Notes under the pieces: model-generated
The model's input: the letters and a program-made list of their open reading frames with translations, nothing else
What the model was told of the DNA's origin: nothing
Databases searched by the model: none
In this document: positions 15,178 through 24,424 of the stretch, piece by piece
Numbering within the stretch: position 1 is the stretch's first letter
Layout: the number at the start of each line of letters is the position of its first letter
Made by a program: the position numbers and the translations under genes
Assembly: GCA_023457935.1 (NCBI GenBank)
Contig: JAEXBA010000035.1
Span: 1 to 41,710, forward strand
Direction: 5' to 3'
Length of the DNA: 41,710 bases
Source: Bacteroidota bacterium
GTDB lineage: Bacteria > Bacteroidota > Bacteroidia > Flavobacteriales > Weeksellaceae

Positions 15178-16524
15178 TTAGAAACCGATACTTGCTTCAA
15201 GAACTACACCTTTGAACTGGCCACCGTAAAGCGGACTTGCAATTCCCCAAGCTGTTCCTTCGTTATATTTCTGGTTTACATATTCGCCTTTGAAAAGAAC
15301 GTTTGGAGTTACGTACCAACCACCGCCTGCATTAATACGGCTGATTTTTCTTTCACCTGCGTTGTCATAATCTTCTCCACTTACTGCATTGTAACGTCCA
15401 CCAACATAGAACTGTTCTTTGCCTCCGAATCTGTAAAGTAACTCTGCACCTACCTGAGTGTAAGCTCCGTCTGTATCTCTCTTTTGTGTTGGGCTAACCA
15501 GTTTGTTACCTTTTGCATGTTCCAGAACTCCGAAGAATTCAAGACCCTGATATTTAATGAACGGGTTAAGCTGTACAGCTGTCATTTCCATAAGACCAGG
15601 ATTGAAACGGCCTGTCTGTGCATTGGAAGTTCCTAATGCAGCATCGTCTGCTAGCAAAACATAGTAGTATCTTGATCCTGCTCTGTCATCTCCGTAAAGT
15701 TTACCGTTAGAAGTCATACCGTTAGTTCTCAGTACGGAAGCGGAAACTCTTACTCTTAGGTCAGTGTCAACCTGTTTGTCGAAACCTACTTTTGCATAGT
15801 AAGAAGGTTTGTTGTCTGAAGTTGCATTTTTTACAACTGACTGGTTCAGTTTACCGTTGGATAAACCTAGCATACCGAAGAAGTTGTTGTAGAAAACATA
15901 ACCTTCCACGAATGGCTGAGTTGTAAAGGAATCCATAATGTAGTTTCCTACGAATGGGTTGTTCAGTGCGTATCCGTTATCACTTCTTCTGAAATGAGTA
16001 TCACCGTAGTTAAGATCGTCGTAACCTGCTTTCAGACGTACGTGTTTCATAACGTCTTCCAGTAGTCCTTCCTGGATGAAATCAAGGTTGTCAATCTGCA
16101 TAAATCCACCTTTTACCCAGGCTTCGTTGTGGTGTCTTGCAGAAAGGTAAGTTCTCATGTGTAACTTAACACCTTTTGCAAGGTAAGCGTTAACGTCAAG
16201 GTTGGCAGTTGGAAGGTTAAAGTTTTTTCCCTGGTTGTTCAAAGTTCTTCCTGCCGGCAGCGTTGCTGCTGTTGAGTGTGTCAGAGCCTGATACTGTGCA
16301 GTGAAGTCACCACCTACAGATACTCTTACACCGTCGTAAGGAATCGGTTCAACTTTAGGGTCTTCAAATACGTTTCTGCTGTATTTCTGAGGTGCAAGAT
16401 ATTCTCTTAAAGAAGTCGTTGGTTCAGTCTGAAGATCAGTTAATACAGTTTTGTCCTGTGCGTACATTGCACTACCAATAAACATAAAGGCAAGTGCGGA
16501 AATTCTAACTAATGAAGTTTTCAT
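15178..16524 (-). CDS. outer-membrane beta-barrel porin-like protein
   Basis: 448 residues with signal peptide (about 1-22, ending SAMYA|Q). The chain is a series of alternating amphipathic strands (VRVSVGGDFTAQYQAL, GVKLHMRTYLSARHH, SYYAKVGFDKQVDTDLRVRVSASVLRTNG, QLNPFIKYQGLEFFGVLEHAKG, YRFGGKEQFYVGGRYNAVSG) and ends in EASIGF, with the terminal aromatic residue of a barrel protein. It should sit in the outer membrane as a channel. The substrate is unknown. It is flanked by yceI genes on the same strand, 31 nt from the upstream one. Confidence 0.75.
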   Translation of the reverse strand: MKTSLVRISALAFMFIGSAMYAQDKTVLTDLQTEPTTSLREYLAPQKYSRNVFEDPKVEPIPYDGVRVSVGGDFTAQYQALTHSTAATLPAGRTLNNQGKNFNLPTANLDVNAYLAKGVKLHMRTYLSARHHNEAWVKGGFMQIDNLDFIQEGLLEDVMKHVRLKAGYDDLNYGDTHFRRSDNGYALNNPFVGNYIMDSFTTQPFVEGYVFYNNFFGMLGLSNGKLNQSVVKNATSDNKPSYYAKVGFDKQVDTDLRVRVSASVLRTNGMTSNGKLYGDDRAGSRYYYVLLADDAALGTSNAQTGRFNPGLMEMTAVQLNPFIKYQGLEFFGVLEHAKGNKLVSPTQKRDTDGAYTQVGAELLYRFGGKEQFYVGGRYNAVSGEDYDNAGERKISRINAGGGWYVTPNVLFKGEYVNQKYNEGTAWGIASPLYGGQFKGVVLEASIGF

Positions 16525-16555
16525 ATCTTTATAAATTTACTATTTGTTCCTAATT

Positions 16556-17086
16556 TTAGTTTGCTACAATATTTACGTTTACTTTAATGGCATCACCTGT
16601 TCTTACGCCCATGAAACCAGGTCTTTCCATACCGAACTGAGAAAGTGTCATGTTTTCTGCTCCGGCAATAGTGTAAGAAGATCCGTTTTTGGTAACAGTT
16701 ACAGGAAATGAAACGTTTTTAGTTACGCCTGCAATGGTAAGTTTGCCTTCAAGATTGGATTTTCCAACTTTCAAAGAAGAAGAAGTGAATACGATTGAAG
16801 GGTTTTTGGCGGCTTTAAGAGCGTCATACGCCTTGTTATCCATAATTCTGCCTTTCGTACTTTTCAGGTTTTTTGCAGGCATCACGAATTTTACATTGGT
16901 AATTGTACCGTTGCTCACAGTTCCTGTAAAGGTTGCATTGCTTCCGGACATTGTCCAGTCGTGCATAGGTGAAGTTCCCGATACTAATATTTTAGTGGAT
17001 TTACCTGAAATATTCTGTGCGAAAGTTAACACTCCAAAGAATGTGAAAGCTACAGTCATCAGTTTAATTAATGTTAAATTTTTCAT
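16556..17086 (-). CDS. YceI family protein
   Basis: 176 residues with signal peptide (about 1-23, FFGVLTFA|Q). Clear YceI pattern: SGTSPMHDWTMSGSNATFTG, VKFVMPAKNLKSTKGRIMDNKAYDALKAAKNPSIVFTSSS, GKLTIAGVTKNVSFPVTV, MTLSQFGMERPGFMGVRTGDAIKVNVNIVAN. It is a periplasmic lipocalin-like binding protein and the first gene of the yceI-porin unit, with a -7 promoter element upstream at 17125-17132. Confidence 0.85.
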   Translation of the reverse strand: MKNLTLIKLMTVAFTFFGVLTFAQNISGKSTKILVSGTSPMHDWTMSGSNATFTGTVSNGTITNVKFVMPAKNLKSTKGRIMDNKAYDALKAAKNPSIVFTSSSLKVGKSNLEGKLTIAGVTKNVSFPVTVTKNGSSYTIAGAENMTLSQFGMERPGFMGVRTGDAIKVNVNIVAN

Positions 17087-17124
17087 TGTATAAATTATTT
17101 AATTGTTCTTCAGTTTTGATATGT

Positions 17125-17132
17125 CAAAGGTA
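17125..17132 (-). promoter_or_regulatory. -7 promoter element of the yceI-porin unit
   Basis: On the minus strand TACCTTTG matches TAnnTTTG, 38 nt before the yceI start codon. The -33 region reads only T-rich sequence. Confidence 0.45.
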
Positions 17133-17513
17133 ACAAGGTTATTTTGAAAATATCTTATCATATGGTAACAATTTTTATGATATTTGTCTTAATTTCCTTT
17201 AAAAATGTATTTTTATTAAAAAATTGAGAGGTTTGTTTTCAAAAAATCAAAAAAAATGGATTTTAATTGTGCTGAAGGATATAAATTAAGCGTTTGTTTG
17301 AAATTTGGTTAACGGCTGTTCGGTTACTATTCGTGTTAATCTGATAAATATCAGTTAATTAGACGTTAATTATTCATGTATAATATTAAATTTATTTCAG
17401 GTCTGGTTAACATATCATGGATTTATTCGTACAAGCAGTTATTTTTAATATGTACTGCCCAAAATTTTTTGTAAATTCAACCTCTAATAACACAAAAAAG
17501 TAAAAAAATTAAT
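17133..17513. other. AT-rich gene-free region upstream of clpV
   Basis: About 380 bp with no supported ORF. It must hold the clpV promoter, but I find no exact TAnnTTTG element on the plus strand. The only discrete structure is an inverted repeat, CTGATA-AA-TATCAG (17341-17354), about 160 bp before clpV. Confidence 0.5.
17341..17354. repeat. inverted repeat, candidate operator upstream of clpV
   Basis: CTGATA and TATCAG arms with a 2-nt centre, in AT-rich intergenic DNA. It could bind a dimeric regulator. No second copy was noticed. Confidence 0.3.
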
Positions 17514-20012
17514 ATGGGTATCCTTGTAACCAATGAAACCGTTAAACAGCTGTTCCATATCGCACAGTCCGTCGCAAAAGAAAACTACAACGCAACATTT
17601 GGCGCATCGCATCTTCTTCTCGCATTAATGCATAAAGACATTGGTGTTCGTGAGCTTCTCAATATAATGGAGAAAGACCCGAACTATATATATGAATGGG
17701 CCGATGTACGGATAGAGGATTATCCCAAAACATCCAATCTGCCTGTTGAAGTTGCGCAGGATGAAACGGTGGACCGTATTATGGAAGAAGCGGATGATTT
17801 CCGTCTTAAACTTGGGCTGGACGAGATAACGCCGCTCTGCATTTTGGCGGCACTGGCCAAACCCGGAATCGGATATTCCGTACAGGAGCTGAAATCTCTT
17901 CCTTTGCGGGAACATGAGATTCTGAACTTCTTTCAGGGAGAACCCAAGACAATGACAAATGTTGAAAAACAGCTGTTCGATATCAGTACTACTGCTGCAG
18001 AATTGCCTGCCATTTCAGCATACTGTATTGATAAGCTGGCGGATTCGCAGAACGGAAAACTGGATACAGTTATCGGGCGCGATAAAGAAATCCGAATGCT
18101 GATTGAAGTTCTGAGCCGCAAAACAAAACCCAATGTAATTGTCACCGGCGAACCCGGAGTGGGAAAAACCGCTTTGGTGGATGGGCTTGCCAATGAAATT
18201 GTTTCCGGAAATGTACCCGAGCTTCTGAAAAATGCTTCGCTTTACGAACTGAATACCGGTGCACTTCTGGCCGGAACATCTTATAAAGGTGAAGTGGAAG
18301 ACCGCCTGAAAAAAGTGATCAGCGACTGTAAAAAGCTGGATAAAGGAATTCTTTTTATCGATGAAATTCATTCCCTGCTGGATGATAAAGGCAGCGGAAA
18401 CGTCGCAAACATTCTGAAGCCCGAGCTGGCAAGAGGGGAAATTACCGTTATCGGTGCGACTACACAGGAAGAATACCGGAAGATTATTGAACCGGAAAGA
18501 GCTTTCAACAGACGGTTTGAAGTACTGAATATTGAGGAACCGGATGAAAAAACGAGCGTAAAAATGCTGGAAGCTTTGTTGGAAGGTTATCAGCAGCATC
18601 ACAAGATTGAAACCGACCTTGCTGCTTTACCGGAATGCGTAAAACTGGCAAAACGCTATTCAAAAGGAAAAAAACTGCCCGACAGCGCAATTGATTTGCT
18701 CGACAGAACGATGGCTGCCATTAAAATGCTGGATGAAAGATCCGAAGAAGATCTCAACGCTTTGAAAGCCCAGTATGACGAAATTACTGCAGCGGAAAAT
18801 CAGGATGATCATGATCTGGTTGCAGAACTGCTTTGGCATTACCGCCTTTTGGAACATAAACTGAGTCCGATTCTTTGGGGTTCCCTAACCGAGCAGCCGG
18901 AAGTGGATGCATCCATGACCTCAGAAAAAATAAAAGAAATCATCGGAAAAACATACGAAGAACTCTCTGAGCTTGCTAAAGTAAAACGCGAGAAAGTGGG
19001 AAAACTGGAACTTGCAGCTACGATGGCCGCAAAAACAGGAATTCCGATCGGAAAAATCCAGGCCTCTGAAAAAGAGAAGATGCTGAACATGGAATCTTTG
19101 CTGATGAAGAGAGTAGTAGGGCAGGATCATGCACTGAAAATCCTTGCCGACGCCATCATTGAAAACCGGAGCGGTCTGAATAAACCGGGACAGCCAATTG
19201 GCTCATTTTTCCTTCTCGGCCCAACAGGAACAGGGAAAACAGAACTGGCAAAGTCAATGGCAGAGCTTCTGTTTAACGATGAAAAGGCAATGGTGCGTTT
19301 CGATATGTCTGAGTTTAAGGAAGAACATTCCGCAGCTTTGCTTTATGGTGCGCCTCCGGGTTATGTGGGCTATGAAGAGGGTGGAATGCTGGTCAACAAA
19401 ATCCGTCAGCAGCCTTATACCGTTGTGCTTTTCGATGAAATTGAAAAGGCGCATACTTCTGTTTTTGATGTTTTTCTTCAGATTATGGACGAAGGCAAAA
19501 TTCATGATAAACTCGGAAAGGAAGGTGATTTCAGCAATGCTCTGATTCTTTTTACCTCGAATGTAGGAAGTGAAGATATCGTAAAGAAATTTGAGGCCGG
19601 CGAAGTTCCTGCTTCGAATAACTTAATGGAAATCATGGCCAGATCAGGGAATTTCAGACCGGAATTTCTGGCAAGAATCACAGAAATTATTCCTTTTGCA
19701 CCAATAACAGAACAGATTGCAGAGAAAATTTTCCGTATTCAGCTCAAGACGCTGCACAATTCTCTGGACAGACTCGGTATGCAGTTCGCCATAACCGATG
19801 AAGCGGTGAAAAACCTTGCCCTTAGTGGCTTTAACAGCCGTTATGGAGCCAGACAGATTTCCGGCGTAATACGTTCGCAGCTGGCAAGACCGATTTCGAA
19901 AATGATTGTGCGTGAAGAGGCCTTGAGCGGCCAAACCATTACCGCTGATTGGGATGAAAAAGATAAAACCGTGAAATGGAAAGTGGAAGAAGCTGAAAAG
20001 CAGAATCAGTAA
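17514..20012 (+). CDS. clpV: T6SS sheath-recycling AAA+ ATPase (ClpV/TssH)
   Basis: 832 residues with two AAA+ modules. Clp N-domain at about 5-145. First module: Walker A GEPGVGKT (212-219), Walker B ILFIDEIH (279-286), pore-loop GTSYKGE (254-260). Second module: GPTGTGKT (569-576), pore loop GYVGY (616-620), VVLFDEIE (637-644). The segment between the two modules (about 400-510) is shorter than the ClpB middle domain, as expected for ClpV rather than a disaggregase. It lies next to the T6SS genes, convergent with tssD and sharing a terminator. ClpV pulls contracted TssB/TssC sheath apart for reuse. A ClpB-like role cannot be excluded from sequence alone, but the context decides. Confidence 0.88.
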   Translation: MGILVTNETVKQLFHIAQSVAKENYNATFGASHLLLALMHKDIGVRELLNIMEKDPNYIYEWADVRIEDYPKTSNLPVEVAQDETVDRIMEEADDFRLKLGLDEITPLCILAALAKPGIGYSVQELKSLPLREHEILNFFQGEPKTMTNVEKQLFDISTTAAELPAISAYCIDKLADSQNGKLDTVIGRDKEIRMLIEVLSRKTKPNVIVTGEPGVGKTALVDGLANEIVSGNVPELLKNASLYELNTGALLAGTSYKGEVEDRLKKVISDCKKLDKGILFIDEIHSLLDDKGSGNVANILKPELARGEITVIGATTQEEYRKIIEPERAFNRRFEVLNIEEPDEKTSVKMLEALLEGYQQHHKIETDLAALPECVKLAKRYSKGKKLPDSAIDLLDRTMAAIKMLDERSEEDLNALKAQYDEITAAENQDDHDLVAELLWHYRLLEHKLSPILWGSLTEQPEVDASMTSEKIKEIIGKTYEELSELAKVKREKVGKLELAATMAAKTGIPIGKIQASEKEKMLNMESLLMKRVVGQDHALKILADAIIENRSGLNKPGQPIGSFFLLGPTGTGKTELAKSMAELLFNDEKAMVRFDMSEFKEEHSAALLYGAPPGYVGYEEGGMLVNKIRQQPYTVVLFDEIEKAHTSVFDVFLQIMDEGKIHDKLGKEGDFSNALILFTSNVGSEDIVKKFEAGEVPASNNLMEIMARSGNFRPEFLARITEIIPFAPITEQIAEKIFRIQLKTLHNSLDRLGMQFAITDEAVKNLALSGFNSRYGARQISGVIRSQLARPISKMIVREEALSGQTITADWDEKDKTVKWKVEEAEKQNQ

Positions 20013-20019
20013 TATAAAA

Positions 20020-20053
20020 CAAAAAGCAGCTTCGTTTGAAGCTGCTTTTTTTT
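20020..20053. terminator. bidirectional terminator between clpV and tssD
   Basis: AGCAGCTTC (20025-20033) pairs with GAAGCTGCT (20038-20046). A T run follows on the plus strand, and an A run precedes it for the opposite direction. It serves both convergent units. Confidence 0.88.
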
Positions 20054-20066
20054 AGGTTTTTAACTT

Positions 20067-20468
20067 TTAACTTCCCGGCCAGAAACCTTCGTACCCTGCA
20101 TTACCGTAATCGATAATCTCAGCTGTAACTACAAACGAAATCAGCATGTTGTCGTTGCTCAGTGCATCGTAATCTACTTCATGCTGAACAACATAGCCGT
20201 TTTCCCACTTCAGGGAAATCATTGTTCCTTCTTCATGCGATTTATTGAACAGGATTTCACCTTTTGTAGGCTTGTATTTCCCGTTCAGTAATGTTTCAAG
20301 AATTTCAGAACTTTCTGTGGCCTCAACAGTTACTCTGATCAGTGCATTGGAAGGATCGGAAGCTACACGTCCGGAAACATCGGTATTTCTGGAAACGCTG
20401 TAATTCAGCTTCAGTACTTTTTGGGAATTTCCACCGTTAAATTTGAGTTGTGCGCGTGAATTTGCCAT
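20067..20468 (-). CDS. tssD: T6SS tube protein TssD (Hcp), Bacteroidota type
   Basis: 133 residues, no signal peptide, begins MANSRAQLKFNGGNSQKVLKLNYSVSRNTDVSGRVASDPSN. This is the Bacteroidota Hcp pattern, with the SYxxSRxTDxxGRPxSxP-like segment slightly altered (VSRNTDVSGRVASDP). Hcp forms the hexameric ring stack that is fired through the envelope. The C-terminus is DYGNAGYEGFWPGS. It is the last gene of the leftward T6SS unit and has a -7 element of its own just upstream, which would allow the high tube-protein level the machine needs. Confidence 0.9.
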   Translation of the reverse strand: MANSRAQLKFNGGNSQKVLKLNYSVSRNTDVSGRVASDPSNALIRVTVEATESSEILETLLNGKYKPTKGEILFNKSHEEGTMISLKWENGYVVQHEVDYDALSNDNMLISFVVTAEIIDYGNAGYEGFWPGS

Positions 20469-20493
20469 TTGTTATGTACTATTTTTGCGGTTA

Positions 20494-20501
20494 CAAATTT
20501 A
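20494..20501 (-). promoter_or_regulatory. -7 promoter element directly upstream of tssD
   Basis: On the minus strand TAAATTTG matches TAnnTTTG in the 55-nt gap between tssR and tssD, 25 nt before the start codon. The -33 match is poor. Confidence 0.45.
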
Positions 20502-20523
20502 AGAAATTGATTGCAATTGTAAT

Positions 20524-22893
20524 CTATCTTGGCTGTTCATATGCAAGTGTTGAAGGCATAAAATATTCATTCAGCCAATAGTAGATTTCACCGTTCTGCT
20601 TCATCATGATCTTCGAATTGTTCACGTTGTCCAGAAGTCTGCTGTATAACGTAGAAAACTGGTGGAAGTACTGTCTTACTTTTTCCTCTTCCAGTACCTT
20701 TTTCTTTTTCCATTCTTCCAGCGTGTATCTGTCCATAATTTCTTCATCAGAATTGTCGAAACCGGTACTTCTTGCTACAGAAAATGCCATCGGTCTTTTC
20801 AGATAGTCGCTTTTCGAAAGCGGCTTCAGAGATTTGTCGTATTCCTGAACGATCTTCAGATATTTGTTGATGGCGCTGCTTTGGCTGAAACCACTGCTTG
20901 CAGGTCTTGTTTGCTCGTGAACTTCCTGGTAGAAATTGCGGAGGGTTTCATATTCATCTTTAGAGATAAGAATTCCTTTTTCAACGCCGGCTTTTCCTTT
21001 TTTAAGGTCGTTGGAGATGAAGCCTTTTGCAAGGAAAGGGTTTTCATATGAAATCAGCTGCGAAGCAGTTTCTTCGCTTACCGGTTCAGTGGCGTTCGGA
21101 TATTTCACTTTGAAACTTTCGTCAACATAAGTTCTGTCTGCACCGTTATTTTTGAAATATAATGCAAGTTTGGACTGTGTTGAGGTATTTTCATGCGTAA
21201 TCTGCTTAACCAGCTCTTCAATTGCCGTTGAAAGGTGTCCCGATTTTCCGGTTTCCCCTTTCATAGGATAAATCACAAAACCCTGTGACATACTCTGGTC
21301 AGGGTAATTCAGCGAAAAGAATCCTTCCTGGTTTTCTCTCAGACTGAAGTCGTTTTTATTGAGCATTTCTGCTGGATCGGTTTTCTTTTCTTTTCCGAGT
21401 TCGGCAATGTTTTTCGCAGTGTTCGTTACAATATTATGGGCCTGCAGAACGAAGTCGTTATACGCAGATCCCGATTTCGACATCGTATGGAACATTACTA
21501 ATTTCGCTCTTGCCTGGGTAACGGCCTGAACAGCACGGCTGGTGGAAGCGTTGTTCATCGCTGTAGCTCCGATGACGACAATTATATTGGACTGATCCGG
21601 TACCGAGCTAAGTAAGTTGGCAGCGGCAGCCAGACCTTCCTGCATCGGCTGCGTTCCCATGGAAGGACATTCTTTCAGTTCCTCCACTTTCTGATTGATG
21701 AACTCGTTGATCTGATTGAAGTTGGGTGAGAGCTGTGAAGGCATGATATCGTCTCCGCAGGTATTTTTACGGTAAAGAACGGCGCCATAATTCACATCCG
21801 TATAATAATCATACTTCTTAAGATCCATTTGAAGGGTTTGTAACGCAGATTTTGTTGCGCTTGCAGTTTCCAGGTTTTCCGATCCGGTATCAATTGCAAA
21901 AACGATATTCAGTTTGCGGCTGCCACGTGTGATTTCCTTGTAACGGTCGTACATAATGGAGTTTCCTATTACGTTTACAACCGAATTGTTGCTGTAATCA
22001 AGGGCGTTGGTAAAGAACTTGGTTTCGCTGTTCTTGGCCGGATCGCCAGTAGTCAGATCAACCGGAAAAATATTGTGCATCGGTTTTCTGTACACGGATT
22101 CGCTGAGTTTCACGGTATTCGACACTGTGTCGGTTTTGCTCAGCTGAACTGCAGATGCGATCTCCGTCTGCGGATAGCGGTTGGCAATTTTCACTCCGGA
22201 ACGGTTTCCCCAGCCCGAAATCATATGAGAACTCACCCAGCCGTACACACTGCTCTGTACACTGTCTATCTTAAAATTAGGCGATTTGCCGATCAGAAAA
22301 CGTTTTGTATTTTCCGCCATTTTATACACATAAACCAACTCACCGATTGGAATTTTGGTTTTGAGAGGATTTCTTAAATCCGGCGAATCAAAAACCATCA
22401 CCGAGTCATTTTTAAGGTATTTGCTTCCGTTGTTGATAACGTCAACGTCGGACGGAACTACGGTTGCTTTAGCAAGAAATCCGGAATTCTGCTCTCTCAG
22501 TGCATTCTGCCACAAAAGAAGCTCATCCTCACCAATCCACCCGTAAGTTTTCACCGATTTTGCCGGAATTTTTCTCAGAAGTGCTTCAGGGTTGAATTCT
22601 GCAAGCTGGAGTTTCCGTTGGCCTTTGTCGTGTTTAATAACCATTAGCGGCTGCAGAAATTTTATTTCCTGCGGCGACTTTTCTCCTTCCTTCTTTAAAT
22701 AGACGCTGTTCTCGGCACGGTCCGAAACCACAATCCATGGAACCGGCTTTTCAGGATAACCGTTAACCAAAGGAACCTGATCGAGGTAGCCGTAATGTGC
22801 AATATCCGGAGTGGTTTCCGAAGGAATTCTGGTTGCACAGCTCACCATCAGGGCTGTACCAATAATATAAAGTGGAAAGTTTATATTTTTCAT
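20524..22893 (-). CDS. tssR: T6SS envelope-complex lipoprotein TssR
   Basis: 789 residues. Lipobox LMVSC (Cys19). Two SH3-like segments with the same signature, YGWIGEDELLLW (117-128) and YGWVSSHMISGW (217-228). A von Willebrand A-like domain at about 326-500 starts with NIVFAIDTGSEN, where the MIDAS-type DxSxS motif is only partly kept (DTGSE). The C-terminal part has a long helical stretch (EEWKKKKVLEEEKVRQYFHQFSTLYSRLL). Length, lipoprotein signal and position fit TssR, a component of the Bacteroidota-specific T6SS membrane complex (TssN, Q, O, P, R) that replaces TssJ/L/M. It lies 23 nt downstream of the PKD gene. Confidence 0.87.
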   Translation of the reverse strand: MKNINFPLYIIGTALMVSCATRIPSETTPDIAHYGYLDQVPLVNGYPEKPVPWIVVSDRAENSVYLKKEGEKSPQEIKFLQPLMVIKHDKGQRKLQLAEFNPEALLRKIPAKSVKTYGWIGEDELLLWQNALREQNSGFLAKATVVPSDVDVINNGSKYLKNDSVMVFDSPDLRNPLKTKIPIGELVYVYKMAENTKRFLIGKSPNFKIDSVQSSVYGWVSSHMISGWGNRSGVKIANRYPQTEIASAVQLSKTDTVSNTVKLSESVYRKPMHNIFPVDLTTGDPAKNSETKFFTNALDYSNNSVVNVIGNSIMYDRYKEITRGSRKLNIVFAIDTGSENLETASATKSALQTLQMDLKKYDYYTDVNYGAVLYRKNTCGDDIMPSQLSPNFNQINEFINQKVEELKECPSMGTQPMQEGLAAAANLLSSVPDQSNIIVVIGATAMNNASTSRAVQAVTQARAKLVMFHTMSKSGSAYNDFVLQAHNIVTNTAKNIAELGKEKKTDPAEMLNKNDFSLRENQEGFFSLNYPDQSMSQGFVIYPMKGETGKSGHLSTAIEELVKQITHENTSTQSKLALYFKNNGADRTYVDESFKVKYPNATEPVSEETASQLISYENPFLAKGFISNDLKKGKAGVEKGILISKDEYETLRNFYQEVHEQTRPASSGFSQSSAINKYLKIVQEYDKSLKPLSKSDYLKRPMAFSVARSTGFDNSDEEIMDRYTLEEWKKKKVLEEEKVRQYFHQFSTLYSRLLDNVNNSKIMMKQNGEIYYWLNEYFMPSTLAYEQPR

Positions 22894-22916
22894 AATTTTT
22901 TCATTTTCTGTGTTTG

Positions 22917-23870
22917 TTATTTACTTTGGGTAACTTCAACTTTCACAACGCAGTTCTGGCTGGAATCGAAAGTAAGTTTTACTTCCTGAATTACCACATT
23001 GGTGGTGTTGAACTGAAGTCCGGTTGCATAATAATAGAAACGTCTTTCTTTTTCGCCGTTTTCAACAATAGGCGTATTTTCCTTGTTGCATAGATATTTG
23101 TTAACAAGGTATGAATAGTTGTTTTTAAAGTCGCCGTTGGCAATTCTCTGAAGCCGTATTTTGAAATCGTCCGCAGCCTTCTGTGCGCTGTCATCCGGTG
23201 CAGCAGCTGCTGCGCCTGTTGGAGCAGCAATTATATCATCACCGCCATCACCATAAGCCTTTACTATCTCAATATTGTGGTGTATGGCATTATCACTGTC
23301 ATCGGTTCTAAGCGTAACAACGTAATTTCCGGGCTTGGTGTAATAGTAATAGACGGTTTTTTCTTTTGAATCTACACGGCCGGTTTCTCCAAACTGCCAG
23401 CTGAACGTTTTTGCGGTCGAAGAAACGGCCTTGAACGGAACACGTTCCAGCTGTCTTGCAGTTGCCGGTGCAGCAATAATCGTGGATGCTGTGGAGTCGC
23501 TTGGCTGGGCGCTCAGTATCCGTGGCTCAACATTGTTTTCTGAAACCAGAACTTTCCAGGTTTTTTTCTCCTTGTTGTTAACGGTAAGTATAACCGTGTA
23601 ATAATCAGCTTTATTATAGGTATGTGTTCCGTTTACCTTATCTGAAGTGGTTCCGTCGCCGAAATCCCACTTTATACTTTTGGCAAAAGGGGTTTTGTCT
23701 TCAAATTTTATGGCTTCGCCCACTTTAAGATAGGAGGGCGTAACTTCTGCAATGATTTCGTTGGATGTAATCATCTGGCGCTGAAACCAAAAAGCCACAA
23801 GCATAATCACTACAATTAATCCAATTGCAGCAATAATGATATTCTGTTTATTTTTTTCAATATAATTCAT
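22917..23870 (-). CDS. tssP: PKD-domain inner-membrane protein, probable TssP
   Basis: 317 residues. One N-terminal transmembrane segment (11-29), then two PKD-type immunoglobulin-like domains: about 40-110 with WDFGDGT (68-74) and about 140-205 with the degenerate WQFGETG (158-164). An Ala/Asp-rich linker and a C-terminal domain with two cysteines (CNKENTP, NCVVKVEV) follow. The periplasmic domains could bridge inner-membrane and outer-membrane parts of the machine. I name it TssP from gene order (Q-O-P-R) and topology, not from a recognised TssP motif. It is 11 nt from the TssO-like gene upstream. Confidence 0.65.
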   Translation of the reverse strand: MNYIEKNKQNIIIAAIGLIVVIMLVAFWFQRQMITSNEIIAEVTPSYLKVGEAIKFEDKTPFAKSIKWDFGDGTTSDKVNGTHTYNKADYYTVILTVNNKEKKTWKVLVSENNVEPRILSAQPSDSTASTIIAAPATARQLERVPFKAVSSTAKTFSWQFGETGRVDSKEKTVYYYYTKPGNYVVTLRTDDSDNAIHHNIEIVKAYGDGGDDIIAAPTGAAAAAPDDSAQKAADDFKIRLQRIANGDFKNNYSYLVNKYLCNKENTPIVENGEKERRFYYYATGLQFNTTNVVIQEVKLTFDSSQNCVVKVEVTQSK

Positions 23871-23881
23871 CTCACCATTTG

Positions 23882-24403
23882 CTAATTGCTCATAATCATG
23901 GCGTTGTTTCTCAGATTGATTTCCTGTCTTTTCCTAACATATCCGTCGTTACATTCTTCAAACTGCTCCTTGAAGTATTTGATGTTTTTGGATTTGTTGG
24001 CTGCTGCTTCCTTATCTGTAAAAAACATTTTATAGAACTGGGAAATCTGTACGAAACTTTCCCTGCGGGGATCATTCACGGCTGTGTTTTCAGAAAAATT
24101 GGCGATATCATTCACAAAATCGCGGATATCATTATTGTCAACAGGCGAGATCTCTTCCGTCTGCAGTTTGTTTGTTCTGCTGAAAGCCGAGTCTATAACC
24201 GGATAGGAAAGTTTCTGATGCTGTTCGAATTTGGATTTCTGCTGCAGTGTCTGTATGGTTACCAGATCTGCATCCGAAAAAGGAGAACGGTAACGCGGCA
24301 GAAATATCATTGCCAGAAAAATTACCGCAATCAGCAGCATTCCTACGAGATAGAGGAAGTGGTATCTTTTTTCTTTTTTTGAGAGTGTAACCGGAATTTG
24401 CAT
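23882..24403 (-). CDS. TssO-like T6SS transmembrane protein, second copy
   Basis: 173 residues: a basic N-terminus (LSKKEKRYHF), one transmembrane helix (about 16-35, LYLVGMLLIAVIFLAMIFLP) and a helical periplasmic domain with a single Cys (QFEECNDGY). Size and topology match the preceding gene (24425-24928), and both fit the small single-pass TssO family of the Bacteroidota membrane complex. It is translated in the same operon, 21 nt downstream of the first copy. Whether both are TssO, or one is a separate subunit, cannot be decided by eye. Confidence 0.65.
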   Translation of the reverse strand: MQIPVTLSKKEKRYHFLYLVGMLLIAVIFLAMIFLPRYRSPFSDADLVTIQTLQQKSKFEQHQKLSYPVIDSAFSRTNKLQTEEISPVDNNDIRDFVNDIANFSENTAVNDPRRESFVQISQFYKMFFTDKEAAANKSKNIKYFKEQFEECNDGYVRKRQEINLRNNAMIMSN

Positions 24404-24424
24404 TTTTCAATTTTTTTTCAATCG

